Shown here: positions 58,367-64,000 of the stretch, one piece after another
How the letters are laid out: each line of letters begins with the position of its first letter
Position numbering within the stretch: position 1 is the stretch's first letter
NCBI RefSeq assembly: GCF_031764535.1
Contig: NZ_CP134499.1
Coordinates: 3,410,001 to 3,474,000 of the forward strand
Direction of reading: 5' to 3'
Source: Pseudomonas sp. SG20056
GTDB lineage: Bacteria > Pseudomonadota > Gammaproteobacteria > Pseudomonadales > Pseudomonadaceae
DNA length: 64,000 bases
Notes under the pieces: generated by a model
What the model was told of the DNA's origin: nothing
The model's input: the letters and a program-made list of their open reading frames with translations, nothing else
Databases searched by the model: none
Made by a program: the position numbers and the translations under genes

Positions 58367-60460
58367 ATGCACACTTTCTTTATTGCCCCCACCGGTTTCG
58401 GTGTCGGCCTGACCTCGATCAGCCTGGGCCTGGTCGGCGCCCTGGAGCGTGCCGGTCTCAAGGTCGGCTTTTTCAAACCCATCGCCCAACCGCATCAGGG
58501 CGACATGGGCCCGGAGCGTTCCAGCGAGCTGATCGCCCGCACCCACGGCCTGCACTCACCCAAGCCGCTGGCCCTGGCGCATGTCGAGCGCATGCTCGGC
58601 GACGGTCAGCTGGATGAACTGCTGGAAGAAATCATCAGCCTCTATCAGCAGGCCGCTGCAGATAAAGACGTGGTGATCGTCGAAGGTATGGTGCCGACGC
58701 GCCAGGCCAGCTACGCCGCGCGGGTCAATTTCCACCTGGCCAAAAGCCTGGATGCCGAGGTGATTCTGGTTTCCGCACCGGAACAGGAAAGCCTCAGCGA
58801 ATTGAGCGACCGAGTGGAAATTCAGGCCCAACTGTTTGGCGGGCCAAAAGACGAGAAAGTGCTCGGGGTGATCCTCAACAAGGTACGCAGTGACGATGGC
58901 ATCGAAGCCTTCGCCAATCGCCTGAAAGAACTCTCGCCACTGCTCAAGGGCGATGACTTCCGCCTGCTCGGCTGCATCCCCTGGCTAGAAGAACTGAACG
59001 CCCCACGTACCCGCGACATCGCCGACCTGCTCGGCGCGCGGGTGCTGAATGCCGGCGATTACGAGCAACGGCGCATGCTGAAGATCGTGCTCTGCGCCCG
59101 CGCCGTAGCCAACACCGTGCAACTGCTCAAGCCTGGCACCTTGGTGGTGACGCCAGGGGACCGCGACGACATCATCCTCGCGGCCAGCCTGGCCGCGATG
59201 AACGGTATGCCGCTGGCCGGTTTGCTGTTGTGCAGCGACTTTGCGCCTGACCCACGCATCATGGAACTGTGCCGAGGTGCGTTGCAGGGCGGCTTGCCCG
59301 TAATGACGGTCAGCACCGGTTCCTACGACACCGCGACCAACCTCAACCGGTTGAACAAAGAAATCCCGGTCGACGACAAGGAGCGTGCAGAGAAAGTCGC
59401 CGACTTCGTCGCCAGCCATATCGACCATGAATGGCTATTCGCCCGCTGCGGCACGCCACGCGAGCTGCGCATGTCGCCGCCGGCGTTCCGCTATCAGCTG
59501 GTGCAACGCGCCAAGGCGGCGAACAAACGCATCGTTCTGCCGGAAGGCAGTGAGCCACGCACCGTGCAGGCAGCGGCCATCTGCCAGGCGCGCGGCATCG
59601 CTCGTTGCGTACTGCTGGCCAAGCCGGAAGATGTTCACGCCGTGGCCCACGCCCACGGTATCGAACTACCGGAAGGGCTGGAAATCCTCGACCCGGACCT
59701 GATTCGCGAGCGCTATGTCGAGCCTATGGTTGAGCTGCGTAAAGGCAAAGGGCTGAACGCCCCCATGGCCGCCGCGCAGCTGGAAGACACCGTGGTGCTG
59801 GGCACCATGATGCTGGCCCTGGATGAAGTCGACGGCCTGGTTTCTGGCGCGATCAACACCACTGCCAACACCATCCGCCCCGCCTTGCAGCTGATCAAGA
59901 CGGCGCCGGGCTACAAGCTGGTGTCGTCGGTGTTCTTTATGCTGCTGCCCGACCAGGTGCTGGTCTACGGTGATTGCGCGGTAAACCCTGACCCGACAGC
60001 GGTGCAGTTGGCGGAAATTGCCCTACAAAGCGCGGCCTCGGCCAGCGCCTTCGGCATCACCCCACGGGTGGCGATGCTCAGTTACTCCACTGGTGATTCC
60101 GGCAGCGGCGAGGAAGTCGAGAAAGTCCGCGAAGCCACCCGCCTGGCAAAGGCCATCGACCCACAACTGCTGCTCGACGGCCCGCTACAATACGACGCAG
60201 CAGCGATTGAAAGTGTCGGCCGGCAGAAAGCCCCCGGCAGTCCGGTCGCAGGCCGTGCCACGGTGTTTATCTTCCCTGACCTGAATACCGGCAACACCAC
60301 TTACAAGGCAGTACAACGCAGCGCCGATTGCGTCAGCGTCGGACCGATGCTGCAGGGCCTGCGCAAGCCGGTAAATGACCTGTCACGCGGGGCACTGGTC
60401 GACGACATCGTCTACACCATTGCCCTGACCGCGATCCAGGCCGCCAACCTGCCGCAGTAA
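58367..60460 (+). CDS. pta: Phosphate acetyltransferase
   Basis: 697 residues, the long class II form. The N-terminal P-loop-like domain (1-210; PTGFGVGLTSISLG in place of the GxxxGKT pattern) and DRTGG domain (215-340) are regulatory. The C-terminal phosphotransacetylase domain (about 375-697) has SSVFFMLLPDQVLVYGDCAVNPDP and SYSTGDSGSG. The usual lysine/threonine of the P-loop is not obvious, so nucleotide binding there is doubtful. It forms acetyl phosphate from acetyl-CoA, coupled to AckA. Confidence 0.96.
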   Translation: MHTFFIAPTGFGVGLTSISLGLVGALERAGLKVGFFKPIAQPHQGDMGPERSSELIARTHGLHSPKPLALAHVERMLGDGQLDELLEEIISLYQQAAADKDVVIVEGMVPTRQASYAARVNFHLAKSLDAEVILVSAPEQESLSELSDRVEIQAQLFGGPKDEKVLGVILNKVRSDDGIEAFANRLKELSPLLKGDDFRLLGCIPWLEELNAPRTRDIADLLGARVLNAGDYEQRRMLKIVLCARAVANTVQLLKPGTLVVTPGDRDDIILAASLAAMNGMPLAGLLLCSDFAPDPRIMELCRGALQGGLPVMTVSTGSYDTATNLNRLNKEIPVDDKERAEKVADFVASHIDHEWLFARCGTPRELRMSPPAFRYQLVQRAKAANKRIVLPEGSEPRTVQAAAICQARGIARCVLLAKPEDVHAVAHAHGIELPEGLEILDPDLIRERYVEPMVELRKGKGLNAPMAAAQLEDTVVLGTMMLALDEVDGLVSGAINTTANTIRPALQLIKTAPGYKLVSSVFFMLLPDQVLVYGDCAVNPDPTAVQLAEIALQSAASASAFGITPRVAMLSYSTGDSGSGEEVEKVREATRLAKAIDPQLLLDGPLQYDAAAIESVGRQKAPGSPVAGRATVFIFPDLNTGNTTYKAVQRSADCVSVGPMLQGLRKPVNDLSRGALVDDIVYTIALTAIQAANLPQ

Positions 60461-60699
60461 CGCGCAGCCAGGGCCGCTCAACAGCGGCCATGGCCAGGAA
60501 AAGCGCTAAAAATCCGCGAAACGCAGCGATCACCAACGTTTCGAAAGGCTTGCAGTTCGATGCACAGGCGTTAACCTGTGCGCCGACCGATCTGCGGTGG
60601 AAAACCGCAGGCGTAGATAAGTCGGGGATCAAGCCGCTTGAGCGCCACAGCAGTGGCCCGCAACCAGCCTGGCCCCATTTTCTGGAGGCACCTGCCCCA

Positions 60700-61611
60700 A
60701 TGCTGCATTTCCTGCCTGCTCCACTGCGCGGCCTGCTTGCCGGCCTGATGCTCGCCCTGAATACCCTGATCTGCTGCTGGCCGCTGTTTGCCGTGGCCTT
60801 GCTCAAACTGCTACTGCCCATCCCAGCGATCCAGCGTGGATTGCGTTTTGTCATGCATGGGATTGCCGAGTTCTGGATCAGCACCAACAAGTTCTGGATG
60901 AACCTGGTTGGCCGCACACATTGGAATGTGGCGGGCCTCACCGGTTTCGACAAACAACACTCCTACCTGGTGACCAGCAACCATCAGAGCTGGGTGGATA
61001 TTCTGGTGCTGCAGTACCTGCTTAACAGGCGCATGCCGCTGCTGAAGTTCTTCCTCAAGCAGGAGCTGATCTGGGTACCGGTGATCGGCCTGTGCTGGTG
61101 GGCGCTGGAATTCCCGTTTATGAAGCGCTTCAGCAAGGAGTATCTGGCCAAGCACCCGGAAAAACGCGGCCAGGACCTGGCCACCACGCGCAAGGCCTGC
61201 GAGCGCTACAAGACCAACCCGGTGTCGGTGTTCAATTTCCTCGAAGGCACGCGTCTGTCGCCGGCTAAGCATGCGCAGCAGCAGTCACCGTTCAAGCACC
61301 TACTCAAACCCAAGGCCGGCGGTATTGCCTTTGTGCTGGATGCCATGGGGGAGCAATTGCATAGCCTGGTCAATGTCACCATCCATTACCCGCAGGGCAA
61401 CCCCGGTTTCTGGGGCCTATTGTGCGGACGGATTGATCAGGTCGTCGTGCGCTTCGATCAGCTGCAGATTCCCAAGGAATTTATTGGCGGCAACTACGAT
61501 CAGGACGAAGCCTACCGCCTGCAGTTCCAGCAATGGGTCAACCAGCTGTGGCTGGACAAGGATGCGCAGCTCGACGAGCTGAAGAAGCGCTATCCCGCGC
61601 TAGGCCGCTAG
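60700..61611 (+). CDS. Membrane acyltransferase (PlsC-like, YihG type)
   Basis: 303 residues. Motif I NHQSWVDILVLQ (HX4D as NHQSWVD) is near residue 98; motif III FLEGTRLSP is near 185. One N-terminal membrane helix (12-34). The arrangement is that of the YihG-like 1-acylglycerol-3-phosphate acyltransferases, which place acyl chains on lysophospholipids. GGAGG lies 11 bases before the ATG. An in-frame open stretch upstream to 60490 looks noncoding. It stands 239 bases behind pta; no recognised element is found in that gap. Confidence 0.9.
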   Translation: MLHFLPAPLRGLLAGLMLALNTLICCWPLFAVALLKLLLPIPAIQRGLRFVMHGIAEFWISTNKFWMNLVGRTHWNVAGLTGFDKQHSYLVTSNHQSWVDILVLQYLLNRRMPLLKFFLKQELIWVPVIGLCWWALEFPFMKRFSKEYLAKHPEKRGQDLATTRKACERYKTNPVSVFNFLEGTRLSPAKHAQQQSPFKHLLKPKAGGIAFVLDAMGEQLHSLVNVTIHYPQGNPGFWGLLCGRIDQVVVRFDQLQIPKEFIGGNYDQDEAYRLQFQQWVNQLWLDKDAQLDELKKRYPALGR

Positions 61612-61623
61612 CGCTGCACTCTC

Positions 61624-61648
61624 AAGCCCGCCTAGCCAGCGGGCTTTT
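61624..61648 (+). terminator. Intrinsic terminator of the acyltransferase gene
   Basis: AAGCCCGC-CTAGCCA-GCGGGCTT followed by TT, 13 bases after the stop. Its right arm and loop lie inside the end of the convergent REC-GGDEF-EAL gene, whose stop codon (61632) is part of the loop. Confidence 0.8.
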
Positions 61649-63782
61649 CATTGCGTAACGGCAAATTGTGCCAATCCAGCTGCGCGGGGAAGGTTTTGAT
61701 CTGCTCGGCGTTTAGCCCCGGCGCGACTAGAAAGCCCTGCATGATTGCGCAGTTGTGCGCTGCCAGCCAATCACGCTGAGCCATGGTTTCCACACCCTCG
61801 GCGATCACCTCCAATCCCAGGTTGCGGCCCAGATCGATGATGGTGCTGACCACCGCAGCATCACGCGGCGAGTCGAGCATATTGGCGATAAACAGGCGAT
61901 CGATCTTCAGCGTATCCAGCTCGAAATGACGCAGGTAAGCCAGTGACGAATAACCGGTGCCGAAATCATCGATGGCGATCTTCACCCCGAGCTTACGCAA
62001 CTGACGCAGCTGTTCCTGGCTGGTTTCCAGATCCTGCATCAACGCGCTTTCGGTAACTTCCACTTCCAGCTGTCGAGGGTGCAACTGGTGCTCTTCAAGC
62101 ACCCGGCGCAGGTCATCGACCAGCTGCGGCATGCCGAACTGCACCGGGCTGACATTCAGGCTGAGCACCAGATCGTTGCCGAACTGCTGGCTCAGCTGTT
62201 GGCATTTTTCGATCCCAGCCTGGAAGATCCAGCCACCCAGGCGATTGATCAGACGAGTTTCCTCCAGCAGCGGAATAAACACCCCCGGCGCCACGGTGCC
62301 GGCAACCCGATGCTGCCAACGCAACAACGCTTCGAAGCCACGCAGGCGTCCGCTCTCCAGGTAGATCTGCGGCTGGTAGACCAGGACGAAATCATCATTC
62401 TCGATGGCGTTGCGCAAGCTTTCCTCAAGCATCAACCGTGAGCGCGCGCGGCCGTTCATTTCCTGTGAGAAAAAGCGGTACTGCTGACGACCGGTGCGCT
62501 TGGCCTCATACATGGCCATGTCAGCGGCGCGCAGCAAGCCTTCCACGGTTTGCCCACACTCAGGGAAACAGGCAATGCCCACACTCGCGCCCAGAGTCAC
62601 CTCGATACCGTCAAGGTTATGCCGCACCGACACCTGCTCGATCAGCTTTTCGGCGATGCGCGCGGCGTCTTCCGGGTGCTCCAGGCTGTCGAGCAGGGCA
62701 GTGAACTCATCGCCGCCAATCCGCGCCAGGCTGTCATAGGAACGCAGGCTGGCCTTTAGCTGTTCACCGACCAGTTTGAGCAAGCGGTCGCCCACGTCGT
62801 GGCCGAGGGAGTCATTGATCCGCTTGAAGCCATCCAGATCGAGATAAAGCACCGCCATACGCTGGCCGCTGCGTTCGATCCGCGACAAAGCCGACTCCAG
62901 CGCCTGATAGAAACCACGCCGGTTGAGCAGACCAGTCAGGGCATCAGTAATCGCCTGTGACTCCAGTTGCTGATGCAGGTGGCGCACAACCGACATATCC
63001 AGTGCCATCACTACCATGGCGTGCTGCAGACGTGGCAAGGGTGAACAGGACAGCGCCACCGGCACCTGTCCGCCGTTCAGCGTGCGTAAGTTGGCGTCAT
63101 GCAGGCGATAGGCCTCACCGCGCCGCCAGCGCAGGTAAAACTCGGACAGCCGCCAGTCGCTGGTCACTTGCGGGCTGACCAGATAGGAGAGCATTTCACT
63201 GCCTTCCAGATCACTGATCGAACCTTCCAGCATCCGCGCCATGGCCGGGTTGGCGAAATTGATACGGCCATCTTCACCCACCACCATGATGCCTTCGGCG
63301 GCGTTGTCCAGCACCGAGGCATTGAAGGCCCGGGCGGTGTCCAGCTGCTGGGTCAGCTGCAGCAGCTCGCTGCGGTTGCGCTCATGCTCGAGCAGGGCGT
63401 GAATCTTGTGGCGCAATACGCTGGGATCGAACGGCTTGAGCATAAAATCCACCGCACCGGTGGAGTAACCCTTGATCACCGAATCCTGGGTCTGTGCGAT
63501 GGCGGAAACGAAAATGATCGGGGTATAGCGCGTACGCGGGTTGCCACGCATCAGCCGCGCGACTTCAAAGCCGTCCATGTGCGGCATCTGCACATCCAGC
63601 AGTACCAGGCCAACGTCTTCTTCAAGCATGCACTGCAGAGCGCTCTCGCCCGAGTCGACACAGCGCAGTTGCCAGTCGCCTTCTTCCAGCAGAGCCTGCA
63701 TGGCCACCAGGTTTTCCGGGCGGTCATCCACCACCAGCAGAATCTGCGTGCTGGGCACGATCTTCAGCTGTACATGTGCCAT
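61632..63782 (-). CDS. Response regulator with PAS, GGDEF and EAL domains
   Basis: 716 residues. REC domain (about 12-130: VVDDRPENL with phospho-acceptor in LLDVQMPHMDG, lysine in LKPFD), a PAS-like domain (about 155-270), GGDEF (about 280-445) and EAL (about 460-710). GGDEF is intact (IGGDEF), with an I-site RSYD five residues before. EAL is complete (FEALLRW, NVSPVQF, EVTESALM, DDFGTGYSS, LKIDRLF, EGVET), so both cyclase and phosphodiesterase may work. GGGAGG lies 5 bases before the ATG at 63782. The next gene upstream on this strand encodes a receiver protein, probably its histidine kinase partner. Confidence 0.92.
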   Translation of the reverse strand: MAHVQLKIVPSTQILLVVDDRPENLVAMQALLEEGDWQLRCVDSGESALQCMLEEDVGLVLLDVQMPHMDGFEVARLMRGNPRTRYTPIIFVSAIAQTQDSVIKGYSTGAVDFMLKPFDPSVLRHKIHALLEHERNRSELLQLTQQLDTARAFNASVLDNAAEGIMVVGEDGRINFANPAMARMLEGSISDLEGSEMLSYLVSPQVTSDWRLSEFYLRWRRGEAYRLHDANLRTLNGGQVPVALSCSPLPRLQHAMVVMALDMSVVRHLHQQLESQAITDALTGLLNRRGFYQALESALSRIERSGQRMAVLYLDLDGFKRINDSLGHDVGDRLLKLVGEQLKASLRSYDSLARIGGDEFTALLDSLEHPEDAARIAEKLIEQVSVRHNLDGIEVTLGASVGIACFPECGQTVEGLLRAADMAMYEAKRTGRQQYRFFSQEMNGRARSRLMLEESLRNAIENDDFVLVYQPQIYLESGRLRGFEALLRWQHRVAGTVAPGVFIPLLEETRLINRLGGWIFQAGIEKCQQLSQQFGNDLVLSLNVSPVQFGMPQLVDDLRRVLEEHQLHPRQLEVEVTESALMQDLETSQEQLRQLRKLGVKIAIDDFGTGYSSLAYLRHFELDTLKIDRLFIANMLDSPRDAAVVSTIIDLGRNLGLEVIAEGVETMAQRDWLAAHNCAIMQGFLVAPGLNAEQIKTFPAQLDWHNLPLRNEKPAG

Positions 63783-63853
63783 ATATCCTCCCTTGTCCCT
63801 GGCGAGCGTCTTGCGGTTCCTGTTGCGGTTGAGGTTAGCAGGCCGCAGCAAAA

Positions 63854-64000
63854 CTACTGCGGCGGTGCCGCCGATGCCTCGAACGAGCCCGTGCGTGGAT
63901 CAGCTGCACCCAGCCAACGCACCAGCAGCTCGAGCAAGGCCTCGCGGCTGACAGGTTTGGCCAGGTAATCATCGGCGCCAGCGGTTATGCACTTTTCCCG
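63854..64000 (-). CDS. C-terminal end of a receiver-domain protein (probably hybrid histidine kinase), truncated by window
   Basis: 48 residues at the window end, beginning within a CheY-like domain: CITAGADDYLAKPVSREALLELL, with the conserved lysine of the phospho-acceptor site. The stop is TAG at 63854. A receiver at the very C-terminus and the following REC-GGDEF-EAL gene 71 bases away suggest a hybrid sensor kinase in one operon with it. The rest lies beyond the window. Confidence 0.8.
   Translation of the reverse strand, partial: REKCITAGADDYLAKPVSREALLELLVRWLGAADPRTGSFEASAAPPQ

Noticed and set aside
60490..60699. In-frame 70-codon extension of the acyltransferase
   Set aside because: Unconserved-looking sequence; GGAGG and a typical membrane-anchor start support 60700.

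Overview
The window is a GC-rich chromosomal segment of a Pseudomonas-type gammaproteobacterium. The evidence is the gene content: the H-NS-family silencer MvaT, the gcvH-gcvP-glyA-sdaA-gcvT glycine operon behind a sigma-54 promoter, a PctA-like amino-acid chemoreceptor, YebG, SbcB, and many c-di-GMP and chemotaxis genes. Almost all of it is protein coding. I see no rRNA, tRNA, CRISPR array, transposase or prophage. Two genes are cut by the window edges: rlhA on the left and a receiver-domain protein on the right.

Layout. 1-4.6 kb: rlhA, then SOS-controlled DNA polymerase II (polB) with an AAA ATPase behind it. 4.6-12.6 kb: a DMT exporter followed by an arsenic-resistance block. On the minus strand this runs arsC-arsR fusion, arsH, a CX5R phosphatase, ynfA, an ArsJ-type GAPDH and arsJ; divergent to it are an ACR3 arsenite pump and an orphan periplasmic binding protein. 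12.7-24.4 kb: an AraC regulator, a SWIM/SNF2 helicase, a PsiE-like protein, a CHASE3-GGDEF cyclase, a secreted MBL hydrolase, SOS-controlled yebG, a leucine-type dehydrogenase, sirB1 and a MalT-like LuxR regulator. 24.5-27.7 kb: a DUF1302/DUF1329 outer-membrane and periplasmic pair. 28.1-35.5 kb: the glycine/serine operon. 35.6-46.7 kb: an M14 carboxypeptidase, two lipoproteins, a binding protein, a HerA-like ATPase, a chemoreceptor, a CBS protein, purU, mvaT and sbcB. 46.9-54.8 kb: a tightly overlapping envelope operon of RDD, SpoIIM, DUF4129, DUF4350, MoxR and DUF58 proteins. 54.8-64 kb: a nitroreductase, glutathione peroxidase, slyD, DUF3565, ackA-pta, an acyltransferase and a REC-GGDEF-EAL protein.

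How genes work together. The arsenic block encodes two arsenate routes: reduction by ArsC with ACR3 export, and GAPDH-made 1-arseno-3-phosphoglycerate exported by ArsJ; ArsH handles organoarsenicals. The glycine operon converts glycine through GcvPHT, GlyA and SdaA to one-carbon units, serine and pyruvate, and PurU in the same window makes formate from the one-carbon pool. AckA-Pta interconverts acetate and acetyl-CoA. Two LexA boxes put polB and yebG in the SOS regulon.

Most notable: the ArsC-ArsR fusion; a 21-base near-identical direct repeat (20/21) that brackets the whole arsenic block and lies next to the DMT exporter on one side and the AraC gene on the other; a full sigma-54 promoter with a TyrR-box-like palindrome upstream of gcvH, although no matching activator gene is in the window; a three-hairpin leader between slyD and gpx; and a 15-codon micro-ORF that links moxR to the DUF58 gene by start/stop overlaps at both ends.
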